Positions 41,889-50,978 of a DNA stretch of 64,000 nucleotides are shown piece after piece (the stretch's first letter is position 1; every line of letters begins with the position of its first letter). The DNA lies in NCBI RefSeq assembly GCF_032248695.1, contig NZ_JAVHXC010000005.1, positions 62,001 through 126,000 of the forward strand. The letters run 5' to 3'. Source of the stretch: Dietzia sp032248695 (GTDB lineage: Bacteria > Actinomycetota > Actinomycetes > Mycobacteriales > Mycobacteriaceae). The notes under the pieces were generated by a model, which saw nothing but the letters and a program-made list of their open reading frames with translations, did no database searches and was not told the DNA's origin. A program made the position numbers and the translations under genes.

Positions 41889-42335
41889 ATGGCGGCTCCG
41901 CTGCCGGCCGACCAGCCGGTGAGGATCGTCTACTTCTCCAACATCTCCGAGTACACCAAGCGGTTCGTCGACAAGCTCGGTTTCCCGGCGGTGCGGATAC
42001 CCGTGCGGAGGACCGAGCCGATGCCGGTCGTGTCGGACCCGTATGTTCTGATCGTCCCGACCTACGGGGGAAGCCTCGAGATCACGGGGAAGAGCGGGGC
42101 CGCGGTCCCGCGGCAGGTGGTCGCGTTCCTCAACAACGCGCACAACAGAAGTCTTTGCCGGGGAGTCATCGCCGGCGGCAACACCAACTTCGGAGCGGAC
42201 TTCGGCCGCTCCGGCGACGTGATCGCCAAGAAGCTGGGGGTCCCGTACCTCTATCGCTTCGAGTTGATGGGCACACACGAGGACGTCATCCGCGTCCGAG
42301 AGGGATTGGAAGAGTTTTGGCAGCACCGACCGTGA
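41889..42335 (+). CDS. nrdI: Flavodoxin-like NrdI
   Basis: A 148-residue NrdI protein, a flavodoxin-like partner needed to assemble the dimanganese-tyrosyl radical cofactor of NrdF. The FMN-binding segments are YFSNISEYTKRF and the loop around PTYGGS; GGNTNFGADFGRSG is also typical. The stop overlaps the nrdE start (GTGA), so the two are translationally coupled. It begins 49 bases after nrdH. Confidence 0.95.
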   Translation: MAAPLPADQPVRIVYFSNISEYTKRFVDKLGFPAVRIPVRRTEPMPVVSDPYVLIVPTYGGSLEITGKSGAAVPRQVVAFLNNAHNRSLCRGVIAGGNTNFGADFGRSGDVIAKKLGVPYLYRFELMGTHEDVIRVREGLEEFWQHRP

Positions 42336-44485
42336 ACCCAGAGAGCACCACCGCGGGAGAGGCGGGAGAGGGCCAGCGTCTGGACTACCACGCGCTCAAC
42401 GCCATGCTCAACCTCTACGACGCGGACGGGAAGATCCAGTTCGACAAGGATCGTGAGGCCGCGCGGGAGTACTTCCTCCAGCACGTCAACCAGAACACGG
42501 TCTTCTTCCACAACCTCGACGAGAAGCTCGACTACCTCGTCGAGAAGGACTACTACGAGCGTGAGGTCCTGGACCAGTACACGCGCAACTTCGTGCGCGA
42601 ACTGTTCGACCACGCCTACGCCAAGAAGTTCCGCTTCCCGACCTTCCTCGGCGCGTTCAAGTACTACACGTCCTACACGCTCAAGACCTTCGACGGGAAG
42701 CGCTACCTCGAGCGCTACGAGGACCGCGTCTGCATGGTGGCGCTCACCCTCGCCGCCGGTGACGAGACGCTGGCGCGTCGACTGGTCGACGAGATCATCG
42801 ACGGCCGCTTCCAGCCGGCCACCCCGACCTTCCTCAACTCCGGGAAGAAGCAGCGCGGCGAACCCGTCTCGTGCTTCCTCCTGCGTATCGAGGACAACAT
42901 GGAGTCCATCGGTCGCGGCATCAACTCCGCCCTGCAGCTGTCCAAGCGCGGCGGCGGGGTGGCGCTGCTGCTGTCCAACCTCCGTGAGCACGGCGCCCCG
43001 ATCAAGCACATCGAGAACCAGTCCTCGGGTGTCATCCCCGTGATGAAGCTGCTGGAGGACTCTTTCTCCTACGCCAACCAGCTGGGCGCCCGCCAGGGGG
43101 CCGGCGCGGTGTACCTGCACGCGCACCACCCGGACATCTTCAAGTTCCTGGACACCAAGCGCGAGAACGCGGACGAGAAGATCCGGATCAAGACCCTCTC
43201 GCTGGGCGTCGTGATCCCCGACATCACGTTCGAGCTCGCCAAGCGCAACGACGACATGTACCTGTTCTCGCCGTACGACGTCGAGCGCATCTACGACAAG
43301 CCCTTCGCGGACGTCAACATCTCGGAGCACTACCACGAGATGGTCGAGGACAGCCGCATCAAGAAGACCAAGATCAACGCCCGGCACTTCTTCCAGACCG
43401 TCGCCGAGCTGCAGTTCGAGTCCGGTTACCCGTACATCATGTACGAGGACACGGTGAACCGGGCCAACCCGATCGCCGGCAAGATCACGCACTCCAACCT
43501 GTGCTCGGAGATCCTCCAGGTCTCGACCCCCTCGGAGTTCAACGACGATCTGTCCTACTCCCACGTGGGCAAGGACATCTCCTGCAACCTCGGTTCGCTG
43601 AACATCGCCAAGGCCATGGACTCGCCGGACTTCGCCCAGACCATCGAGACCGCCATCCGGGGTCTGACGGCGGTGTCGGACCAGACGCACATCGACTCGG
43701 TGCCCTCGATCGAGCGGGGCAACTCGGAGTCGCACGCGATCGGCCTGGGTCAGATGAACCTGCACGGTTACCTCGCGCGGGAGCGGATCTACTACGGGTC
43801 CGAGGAGGGCATCGACTTCACGAACATCTACTTCTACACGGTGCTCTACCACGCGCTGAGGTCCTCGAACCTCATCGCGCGTGAGCGGGGGACCTGGTTC
43901 GCCGGGTTCCCGGAGTCCAAGTACGCCTCCGGTGAGTTCTTCGACAAGTACACCGACCAGTCGTGGGAGCCGGCCACCGAGCGGGTGCGTCAGCTCTTCG
44001 CGGACTCCGGCGTCGCCATCCCCACCCAGGACGACTGGCGCGCCCTCAAGGCCGACGTGCAGAAGTACGGCATCTACAACCAGAACCTCCAGGCCGTGCC
44101 GCCGACCGGGTCGATCAGCTACATCAACAACTCGACGTCGTCGATCCACCCCGTGGCGTCGAAGATCGAGATCCGCAAGGAGGGCAAGATCGGGCGCGTC
44201 TACTACCCGGCGCCCTACCTGACCAACGACAACCTGGACTACTACCAGGACGCGTACGAGATCGGGTACGAGAAGATCATCGACACCTACGCGGCGGCCA
44301 CCCAGCACGTCGACCAGGGCCTGTCGTTGACGTTGTTCTTCAAGGACACCGCCACCACCCGCGAGGTCAACCGGGCGCAGATCTACGCGTGGCGCAAGGG
44401 CATCAAGACCCTGTACTACATCCGGGTCCGTCAGCTCGCGCTCGAGGGCACCGAGGTCGAGGGCTGCGTCTCGTGCATGCTCTGA
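42332..44485 (+). CDS. nrdE: Class Ib ribonucleotide reductase, large subunit NrdE
   Basis: A 717-residue catalytic subunit that reduces ribonucleoside diphosphates. Visible features are FLNSGKKQRGEPVSCFLL (the first active-site cysteine), SNLCSEI (the second), the radical-transfer tyrosines near the end, and the C-terminal redox pair CVSCML that accepts electrons from NrdH. It lacks the N-terminal ATP-cone of class Ia enzymes, as expected for NrdE, so allosteric overall-activity control is absent. GTG 42332 overlaps the nrdI stop; length matches the family. Confidence 0.97.
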   Translation: MNPESTTAGEAGEGQRLDYHALNAMLNLYDADGKIQFDKDREAAREYFLQHVNQNTVFFHNLDEKLDYLVEKDYYEREVLDQYTRNFVRELFDHAYAKKFRFPTFLGAFKYYTSYTLKTFDGKRYLERYEDRVCMVALTLAAGDETLARRLVDEIIDGRFQPATPTFLNSGKKQRGEPVSCFLLRIEDNMESIGRGINSALQLSKRGGGVALLLSNLREHGAPIKHIENQSSGVIPVMKLLEDSFSYANQLGARQGAGAVYLHAHHPDIFKFLDTKRENADEKIRIKTLSLGVVIPDITFELAKRNDDMYLFSPYDVERIYDKPFADVNISEHYHEMVEDSRIKKTKINARHFFQTVAELQFESGYPYIMYEDTVNRANPIAGKITHSNLCSEILQVSTPSEFNDDLSYSHVGKDISCNLGSLNIAKAMDSPDFAQTIETAIRGLTAVSDQTHIDSVPSIERGNSESHAIGLGQMNLHGYLARERIYYGSEEGIDFTNIYFYTVLYHALRSSNLIARERGTWFAGFPESKYASGEFFDKYTDQSWEPATERVRQLFADSGVAIPTQDDWRALKADVQKYGIYNQNLQAVPPTGSISYINNSTSSIHPVASKIEIRKEGKIGRVYYPAPYLTNDNLDYYQDAYEIGYEKIIDTYAAATQHVDQGLSLTLFFKDTATTREVNRAQIYAWRKGIKTLYYIRVRQLALEGTEVEGCVSCML

Positions 44486-44534
44486 CCCGCCGGTGCCGCG
44501 CCACGACCCCCACCCGCTTCACAGAGGAGAACCG

Positions 44535-45551
44535 ATGACCGCCGAGCTGCACGCCCCGGGTTCCCACAGCCCTGCCGCCGGCATCCAGCCCAAGCTCGTC
44601 GACCGGGTGTCGGCCATCAACTGGAACCGCATCCCGGACGAGGTCGACGACCAGGTCTGGGGCCGGCTGACCACCAACTTCTGGCTGCCCGAGAAGGTGC
44701 CCGTCTCGAACGACATCCCGTCGTGGCAGACGCTGACCGAGTACGAGCAGACGATGACCGCCCGCGTCTTCACGGGGCTCACGCTGCTGGACACGATCCA
44801 GGGGACCGTCGGCGCGGTGAGCATGATCCCCGACGCCTCGACCCCGCACGAGGAGGCCGTTCTCACGAACATCGCCTTCATGGAGTCGGTGCACGCCAAG
44901 AGCTACTCGACGATCTTCTCCACCCTGTGCTCCACGCCGCAGATCGACGAGGCGTTCCGGTGGGCCGAGGAGAACCCGAACCTGCAGCGCAAGGCCAAGA
45001 TCATCCTCGGCTACTACGCCGGGGACAACCCGCTCAAGCGGAAGATCGCCTCGGTCATGCTCGAGTCGTTCATGTTCTACTCGGGCTTCTACCTGCCCAT
45101 GCGGTGGTCCTCGCGGGCCAAGCTCACCAACACCGCCGACGTCATCCGGCTCATCATCCGCGACGAGGCCGTACACGGGTACTACATCGGGTACAAGTAC
45201 CAGCGCGGTCTCGAGCACGTCACCCAGGCCGAGCGGGACGAGCTCAAGGACTACACCTTCGAGCTGCTGTTCGAGCTGTACGACAACGAGGCCGACTACA
45301 CCGAGGACCTCTACGACCCGGTCGGCTGGACCGAGGACGTCAAGAAGTTCCTGCGGTACAACGCCAACAAGGCGCTCATGAACATGGGCTACGAGGGGAT
45401 GTTCCCCAAGGACGAGACGGACGTCGACCCGGCCATCCTGTCCGCGCTGAGCCCCAACGCCGACGAGAACCACGACTTCTTCTCCGGCTCCGGCAGCTCC
45501 TACGTCATGGGCAGGGCCGAGGCCACCGAGGACGAGGACTGGGATTTCTGA
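44535..45551 (+). CDS. nrdF: Class Ib ribonucleotide reductase, small subunit NrdF
   Basis: A 338-residue subunit that houses the metal-tyrosyl radical. Ligand-bearing helices are recognisable (YEQTMTARVFTGLTLLDTIQG, FMESVHAKSYSTIF, RDEAVHGYYIGYKYQ), and the radical Tyr is in the usual HAKSY position. The acidic C-terminus ending DEDWDF is the NrdE-docking tail. ATG 44535 has GAGGAGA upstream and is preferred over an upstream ATG at 44493. It closes the operon: a strong terminator follows. Unlike many genomes, nrdF is directly next to nrdE, 49 bases away. Confidence 0.97.
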   Translation: MTAELHAPGSHSPAAGIQPKLVDRVSAINWNRIPDEVDDQVWGRLTTNFWLPEKVPVSNDIPSWQTLTEYEQTMTARVFTGLTLLDTIQGTVGAVSMIPDASTPHEEAVLTNIAFMESVHAKSYSTIFSTLCSTPQIDEAFRWAEENPNLQRKAKIILGYYAGDNPLKRKIASVMLESFMFYSGFYLPMRWSSRAKLTNTADVIRLIIRDEAVHGYYIGYKYQRGLEHVTQAERDELKDYTFELLFELYDNEADYTEDLYDPVGWTEDVKKFLRYNANKALMNMGYEGMFPKDETDVDPAILSALSPNADENHDFFSGSGSSYVMGRAEATEDEDWDF

Positions 45552-45569
45552 CCCGGGTTCCGTGAACGA

Positions 45570-45607
45570 CGACGCCCCTGCGACCGACCGTGGTCGCAGG
45601 GGCGTCG
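45570..45607 (+). terminator. Terminator of nrdHIEF operon
   Basis: A perfect 16-bp stem (45570-45585 with 45592-45607) and a six-base loop lie 18 bases after nrdF. Confidence 0.85.
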
Positions 45608-45674
45608 GGCTGTCGGGGGAGCACCGACCGGCGGAGCGGTGTCGCCGTATCCACGCCGGGGGCCGGCCTCGCCT

Positions 45675-46811
45675 CTAGCCGTCCGGGGCGATCCCGTTGA
45701 TCGACTTCCGGATGTCCTCGAGAACCGCTCTCGCGGCGACGGGCCCGGCGCCCTCCCACACGGCCCTGTCCATCACGAACACACGGTTCGCGCCCGCGGC
45801 GTCCAGCTCCCTCCACCGATCCGAGGTGAAGACCTCGCGCGCCGCCTCCTCGGACTCCGGCCGACCGCCCACCACCGCAAAGATCACGTCGCCGTCGAGC
45901 TCGTCACCCACGGCGGGGGATTCCGGCAGCGGCGGCACCCGCACGCCGGCCCGGGTGCGCTGCGCCGGCGGGCGCCCGGCGTCCACGGCCTCCAACATGA
46001 GAGAGCCGAGCGTGTCCGGATCCTGCACACGCGCGCCCTCGCCGGAGCCATCGGCGACCGAGACCAGGGACACCCAGGTGTCCGAGGGTGTCGTCGCGCC
46101 CTCGGTGACGCGTGCCCGGTCGATGACATCCAGCAGGAGGTCGCCCCCGGCCCGCGGCCGACCGTAGGCGTCCGCCACGGACTCGGTCGCCTCCGACCAG
46201 TCGAGGACGTCGCCCGGGTAGACGACGGTCGGGGCCACGCCGGAGAGGACGTCGACGAGCGCGGGATCGAGGTCCGCCGTCCCCGCCAGCACGATGAGGT
46301 CCGGTGCGAGGCCGCGCGAGGAATCGGCGATCCCGGCTGCGTCGGCCCCGCCCCCGAGGTCGAGGGCGGGCAGCGCCAACAGCGGGTCGGGCAGGTAGAC
46401 GGCGGCGTCGTGGGGCAGCCCGGCGGTGCCGACGACGAGGTCCTGCAGGCCCAGGGCGCAGGCGGTGTCGACGGCCCCCACACCGAGGGCGAGGATGCGT
46501 TCCGGCGATCTCGGGACCGCCACACTGTCCGGGCCCGGCCCGGTGGAGTCGACCCTGCGGGTGCCCGCGCCGGGGAACTCGGCGGGCGCCGGCGCGGGCG
46601 CGCACGATTCCTCGGGCTCCGCGGAGCGTTGCAGTTCCTCGCCCGCCATCCGCGACGGCGTCGTCGTCACGGGGTACTCGACCATGTCGACGGGGGAGGG
46701 GCCGCACGCGGCGAGCGCCAGACCGGCCGCGAGCGGCAGGGCGACCCGGGCGGCACGCCGCGCATACCCCCGCCCGGGGCGTCGGCGGAGGACGGGAACG
46801 GTTTCGTTCAT
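45675..46811 (-). CDS. fecB: Iron-siderophore ABC transporter substrate-binding lipoprotein
   Basis: A 378-residue lipoprotein. A twin-Arg-rich basic N-terminus is followed by a hydrophobic stretch and lipobox LALAAC with lipid-carrying Cys36. The mature part has the two-lobed periplasmic-binding fold of Fe-siderophore carriers (RILALGVGAVDTACALG, APDLIVLAG, VFVMDRAVWEG). It should capture a ferric siderophore outside the cell; no permease or ATPase gene adjoins. Its place next to ctaD and serB matches Rv3044 (FecB). On the minus strand TAGGCT ends eight bases before the ATG, so the mRNA is probably leaderless. No IdeR box was identified upstream. Confidence 0.88.
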   Translation of the reverse strand: MNETVPVLRRRPGRGYARRAARVALPLAAGLALAACGPSPVDMVEYPVTTTPSRMAGEELQRSAEPEESCAPAPAPAEFPGAGTRRVDSTGPGPDSVAVPRSPERILALGVGAVDTACALGLQDLVVGTAGLPHDAAVYLPDPLLALPALDLGGGADAAGIADSSRGLAPDLIVLAGTADLDPALVDVLSGVAPTVVYPGDVLDWSEATESVADAYGRPRAGGDLLLDVIDRARVTEGATTPSDTWVSLVSVADGSGEGARVQDPDTLGSLMLEAVDAGRPPAQRTRAGVRVPPLPESPAVGDELDGDVIFAVVGGRPESEEAAREVFTSDRWRELDAAGANRVFVMDRAVWEGAGPVAARAVLEDIRKSINGIAPDG

Positions 46812-46819
46812 GGGACAAC

Positions 46820-46825
46820 AGCCTA
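46820..46825 (-). promoter_or_regulatory. -10 element of fecB (leaderless)
   Basis: On the minus strand TAGGCT is followed by eight bases and then ATG 46811; no Shine-Dalgarno is present. Confidence 0.55.
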
Positions 46826-46972
46826 GGAGATGGGTCCGCCGCGGACGCTCCCGCCGAGGTCGACGCCCTCCGGCGACGGGCGCTCCGCGCTGCGGCGGGT
46901 GACGCCGTTAACGGGGGTGAGCACCGGTGACGAGATCGACGGGTCGGATGGGCGTCGCTCTCAGCCGAGGGT

Positions 46973-46978
46973 TAGGAT
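46973..46978 (+). promoter_or_regulatory. Possible -10 element of ctaD
   Basis: TAGGAT would give a leader of about 78 bases ending in AGGAGG (47053-47058) before ATG 47064. Other weak -10-like sequences occur in the same stretch. Confidence 0.4.
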
Positions 46979-47063
46979 TGCGGTCACGCACTATTCCTAT
47001 GCGTTCGACGTGGGGTCGGTGGTTCGACCCGCGACGTCGGGTGAGGCGTTCAGGAGGACCCTT

Positions 47064-48824
47064 ATGACCGCAGTGGCCCCCAAGCCGGTCCACGAACTCG
47101 ACCACCCACCGGGTGAACCCACCGGCAACTCCCGGCCGGGCTCGTTCGTGTGGAAGATGCTGACGACGACCGATCACAAGATGCTCGGCATCATGTACAT
47201 CGTCCTCTGCTTCATCTTCTTCTTCATCGGCGGCCTCATGGCCCTGCTCATCCGGGCGGAGCTCTTCTTCCCGGGCATGCAGTTCCTGTCGAACGAGCAG
47301 TTCAACCAGCTGTTCACCATGCACGGCACGGTGATGCTCCTGCTCTACGGCACCCCGATCGTCGTCGGGTTCGCGAACTACATCATGCCGCTGCAGATCG
47401 GCGCCCCGGACGTGGCGTTCCCGCGTCTCAACGCGCTCGGCTTCTGGCTGTTCGCCGCCGGCGGCACGATCATGCTGTCGGGCTTCCTGACACCCGGTGG
47501 TGCGGCGTCGTTCGGCTGGACGATGTACATGCCGCTCGCGGATAAGATCCACTCGCCCAACGTCGGCGCCGATCTGTGGATCCTGGGCGTGGGCATCGGC
47601 GGTATCGGCACCATCCTCGGTGCCGTCAACTTCGTCACCACGATCATCTGTCTCCGTGCCCCGGGCATGACGATGTTCCGTATGCCGATCTTCACGTGGA
47701 ACATCCTCGTGGCGTCCGTGCTCATCCTGCTCATCTTCCCGCTGCTCACCGCAGCGGCCCTGGGCGTGTTCTACGACCGCACGTTCGGCGGCCGGATCTA
47801 CGACCCGGCCAACGGCGGCGCGATCCTGTGGCAGCACCTGTTCTGGTTCTTCGGTCACCCCGAGGTGTACGTCCTCGCACTGCCGTTCTTCGGCATCGTG
47901 TCCGAGGTCTTCCCGGTGTTCTCCCGTAAGCCGCTGTTCGGCTACGCCGGCCTGGTCTTCGCGACCCTGGCGATCGCCGCGCTGTCGATGGCCGTGTGGG
48001 CGCACCACATGTACGTCACCGGCGCGGTGCTGCTGCCGTTCTTCTCCTTCATGACGTTCCTCATCGCCGTTCCGACCGGCGTGAAGTTCTTCAACTGGAT
48101 CGGCACGATGTGGCGGGGCAAGATCACCTTCGAGACCCCGATGATGTTCGCCCTCGGCTTCATCATCACCTTCCTCTTCGGTGGTCTGACCGGTGTCATG
48201 ATGGCGTCGGCCCCGATCGACTTCCACATCTCGGACACCTACTTCATCGTCGCGCACTTCCACTACACGCTGTTCGGCACGATCGTGTTCGCGACCTTCG
48301 CCGGCGTGTACTTCTGGTTCCCCAAGATGACGGGCCGGATGTACGACGAGCGGCTGGGCAAGCTGCACTTCTGGCTGATCTTCATCGGCTTCCACACCAC
48401 GTTCCTCGTCCAGCACTGGCTGGGTAACCAGGGCATGCCCCGTCGTTACGCCGACTACCTGGATTCGGACAACTTCACCGTCCTCAACCAGATCTCGACG
48501 GTCGGCTCGTTCATCCTCGGCATCGCGATGCTCCCGTTCATCTGGAACGTCATCAAGAGCTGGCGCTACGGCGAGATCGTCACGGTCGACGACCCGTGGG
48601 GCGCGGGCAACTCCCTGGAGTGGGCCACCTCGTGCCCGCCGCCGCGCCACAACTTCGTGACGCTGCCCCGCATCCGCTCCGAGCGCCCCGCGTTCGAGCT
48701 GCACTACCCGCATATGAGCGAGCGCATGCGTGCCGAGGCGCACGTCGGCGGTCGGAAGAAGTCCCAGGATCCGGATGCCGTCAAGGACGTCGCGGAGCGC
48801 GGGACCTCTCCGCAGCAGGGCTGA
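47064..48824 (+). CDS. ctaD: Cytochrome c oxidase subunit I (aa3 type)
   Basis: A 586-residue heme-copper oxidase subunit with about 12 membrane helices. Heme and copper ligand motifs are visible: FTMHGTVMLLL (low-spin heme His), WQHLFWFFGHPEVYVLALPFFG (CuB His and the cross-linked Tyr), VWAHHMY (two CuB histidines) and VAHFHYTLFG (heme ligands). It is the proton-pumping terminal oxidase of the respiratory bc1-aa3 supercomplex. ATG 47064 has a strong AGGAGG. It is divergent from fecB and followed by a terminator, then serB, as in M. tuberculosis and corynebacteria. Confidence 0.97.
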   Translation: MTAVAPKPVHELDHPPGEPTGNSRPGSFVWKMLTTTDHKMLGIMYIVLCFIFFFIGGLMALLIRAELFFPGMQFLSNEQFNQLFTMHGTVMLLLYGTPIVVGFANYIMPLQIGAPDVAFPRLNALGFWLFAAGGTIMLSGFLTPGGAASFGWTMYMPLADKIHSPNVGADLWILGVGIGGIGTILGAVNFVTTIICLRAPGMTMFRMPIFTWNILVASVLILLIFPLLTAAALGVFYDRTFGGRIYDPANGGAILWQHLFWFFGHPEVYVLALPFFGIVSEVFPVFSRKPLFGYAGLVFATLAIAALSMAVWAHHMYVTGAVLLPFFSFMTFLIAVPTGVKFFNWIGTMWRGKITFETPMMFALGFIITFLFGGLTGVMMASAPIDFHISDTYFIVAHFHYTLFGTIVFATFAGVYFWFPKMTGRMYDERLGKLHFWLIFIGFHTTFLVQHWLGNQGMPRRYADYLDSDNFTVLNQISTVGSFILGIAMLPFIWNVIKSWRYGEIVTVDDPWGAGNSLEWATSCPPPRHNFVTLPRIRSERPAFELHYPHMSERMRAEAHVGGRKKSQDPDAVKDVAERGTSPQQG

Positions 48825-48858
48825 CCACCCGCCCGTACTCACCCACGGGCACAGGTCC

Positions 48859-48900
48859 CGGGAACCCCGTCGGCTGGCTCGTCCACCGGCGGGGTTCCCG
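48859..48900 (+). terminator. Terminator after ctaD
   Basis: A 15-bp stem (48859-48873 with 48886-48900, one G-U pair) with a 12-base loop, followed by TTTGT. Confidence 0.78.
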
Positions 48901-48957
48901 TTTGTCAGCCCGCCCCACCCCAGCACCGCCCACCACGATCACCCGTCAGGAGCACTT

Positions 48958-50187
48958 GTGAGCACCTCCGGCACCCCGGCCCTCCTCACCGTCACCGGGC
49001 CCGACCGGCCCGGGGTCACCGCGCGGGTCATGTCCGTCCTCGCCTCCCACGACGCCGACCTCGTCGACGTCGAGCAGGTCGTCGTCAACGGCCACCTCTC
49101 GCTCGGCCTCATGGTCCGGGTCGACCGTGACGCCGACGTCGTCGCGGTGGTCCGCGAACTCACCGAGCAGATCCACGAACTCGGGATGCACCTCGAGGTC
49201 CAGTTCGACGACATCGCGCCCGCGGCCCCACCGTCCACCCACGCCGTCGTGATCCTCGGGAGCCCGGTGACGGCGTCGGCCTTCTCGGCCGTCGCGGGGG
49301 CGCTCGCCTCGATCGGCGCGAACATCGACTGGATCCGCGGGATCGCCGACTATCCCGTGACCGGGATCGAGCTCCACGTGTCCACGGCGCGGCGCGACGC
49401 GGCCGACGACGCGCGGCTCCGCGAGGCCCTCGCCCCGCTGTCCGACGCCCACGGGGTCGACATCTCGGTCGACGGCGCGGGACTGGGGCGGCGGTCCAAG
49501 CGTCTCGTCGTCTTCGACGTCGACTCCACGCTCGTGCAGGGCGAGGTCATCGAGATGCTCGCCGCCCACGCCGGCAAGGAGGAGGAGGTCCGCGCGGTCA
49601 CCGAGCGCGCCATGCGCGGTGAACTCGACTTCGCGCAGTCCCTCCACGAGCGGGTGGCCACCCTCGCCGGCCTGCCGGCCTCGGTCCTCGACGAGGTCGC
49701 CGCGAACATCGTCCTCACGCCCGGCGCCCGCACCACCATCCGCACCCTCAAGCGACTGGGCATCCGGTGCGGAGTGGTCTCCGGGGGCTTCATCCAGGTC
49801 ATCGCGGGTCTCGTCGAGGAACTCGGCCTCGACTTCGCCAAGGCCAACACGCTGGAGATCGTCGACGGGAAGCTCACCGGGCGGGTGGTCGGGGAGGTCG
49901 TCGACCGTGAAGCGAAGGCGGAGTACCTCCGGGAGTTCGCCGACGAGCTCGGGATCGCGCTGAGCCAGACCGTCGCCGTCGGGGACGGTGCGAACGACAT
50001 CGACATGCTCACCACGGCGGGCCTGGGTATTGCGTTCTGCGCCAAGCCGGCGCTGCGGGAGGTCGCGGACGCCTCGCTGTCGAAGCCGTTCCTCGACACC
50101 GTTCTGTTCGTGCTCGGCATCACCCGCGACGAGATCGAGGCCGCGGACACGGCGGCGGGGACCTATCGCCGCGTCCCACTCACGTGA
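48958..50187 (+). CDS. serB: Phosphoserine phosphatase SerB2 with two ACT domains
   Basis: A 409-residue enzyme for the last step of serine synthesis. Two ACT-type regulatory domains (about residues 1-85 and 95-175) precede a HAD phosphatase with DVDSTLVQGEVIEML (nucleophile Asp), the VSGGF loop and GDGANDIDML. Length equals M. tuberculosis SerB2 (409). The ACT domains probably bind serine for feedback control. GTG 48958 has CAGGAG upstream. The stop overlaps the next gene by four bases (GTGA). Confidence 0.96.
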   Translation: MSTSGTPALLTVTGPDRPGVTARVMSVLASHDADLVDVEQVVVNGHLSLGLMVRVDRDADVVAVVRELTEQIHELGMHLEVQFDDIAPAAPPSTHAVVILGSPVTASAFSAVAGALASIGANIDWIRGIADYPVTGIELHVSTARRDAADDARLREALAPLSDAHGVDISVDGAGLGRRSKRLVVFDVDSTLVQGEVIEMLAAHAGKEEEVRAVTERAMRGELDFAQSLHERVATLAGLPASVLDEVAANIVLTPGARTTIRTLKRLGIRCGVVSGGFIQVIAGLVEELGLDFAKANTLEIVDGKLTGRVVGEVVDREAKAEYLREFADELGIALSQTVAVGDGANDIDMLTTAGLGIAFCAKPALREVADASLSKPFLDTVLFVLGITRDEIEAADTAAGTYRRVPLT

Positions 50188-50978
50188 CGGACGGCCCCGG
50201 AGCCGCAGCCGGCGAAGGGGGCCGCGCGGCGTCCGGGTCCGCGCTCGACTGGTGCCACTCCCGGCTGCGGGCCGGGTCGCGTGGTGCCGAGGACCCGGAG
50301 GACCGGTCGACGGTGCGGGCGATGCCGATCGTGCTCCACCTGCCCAAGAACGAGCCCCCGCGCCGCACATCCCTGCTGGAGGCGGTGGCCGGGGCCGTCG
50401 CGGCGGTCTGTCTGGACGAGCGTGTCGCCCCGGGTGGGCCGTGGCACGAGGCCTACGCCGACTGGCTCGACGCCCGGATGCGCAAGATCGCCCGCCGGGC
50501 GCGCGGCGCCCAGTGGCGGGCCGCGCTCGAGGTGCCGGGGATCACCCGTGAGGTCGACGGGTGCGCGGCGCGGGCGTTCGTGCCCGGCCCGGTCGACGAG
50601 GTGGACCCGCGGCTGGGGAAGCTGCAGATCGGCGGCACGGACCTGGCGCGCGACGAGCCGCCGGAACCGGAGCCGGGGGCGCCGGTGGTGTGGATCGACC
50701 GCGCCCTCGAGATGTCGGTCGGCAAGGCCGCGGCGCAGGTGGGCCACGGGGTCATGCTGCTCATCGCCGAGATGTCGCGCGGCCGACTCGAGCGCTGGAT
50801 CGCCGACGGGTGCCCGATCGCGGTCCGCGAGGCCGATCACCTCCGTTGGCGGGCGTTGTCCGAGGCGGTCGCCGCGGGTACGCCGGGTGTCGCCGCAGTG
50901 GTCGACGCGGGGTACACGGAGGTGGCTCCGGGGTCACTGACCGTCATCGCCGCCGACGGCCGGCCCGCACCCGCCTAG
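50184..50978 (+). CDS. Peptidyl-tRNA hydrolase 2 (PTH2) domain protein
   Basis: A 264-residue protein whose C-terminal part (about residues 170-264) is a PTH2-like domain: MSVGKAAAQVGHGVMLL, IAVREAD, and VVDAGYTEVAPGSLTV. PTH2 releases peptides from peptidyl-tRNA; in bacteria with a standard Pth it is accessory. The N-terminal 165 residues are a poorly characterised actinobacterial extension. GTG 50184 overlaps the serB stop. Its own stop overlaps the stop of the convergent AraC gene at CTAG. Activity is inferred from the domain only. Confidence 0.82.
   Translation: MTDGPGAAAGEGGRAASGSALDWCHSRLRAGSRGAEDPEDRSTVRAMPIVLHLPKNEPPRRTSLLEAVAGAVAAVCLDERVAPGGPWHEAYADWLDARMRKIARRARGAQWRAALEVPGITREVDGCAARAFVPGPVDEVDPRLGKLQIGGTDLARDEPPEPEPGAPVVWIDRALEMSVGKAAAQVGHGVMLLIAEMSRGRLERWIADGCPIAVREADHLRWRALSEAVAAGTPGVAAVVDAGYTEVAPGSLTVIAADGRPAPA

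Noticed and set aside
42251..44308. Minus-strand open frame of 685 codons opposite nrdE
   Set aside because: nrdE is fully conserved on the plus strand. The antisense frame is rich in Val, Asp and Leu repeats with no recognisable motif.
46908..48926. Minus-strand open frame of 672 codons opposite ctaD
   Set aside because: It is a shadow of the ctaD membrane helices, with low-complexity Glu/Asp/His/Arg composition.
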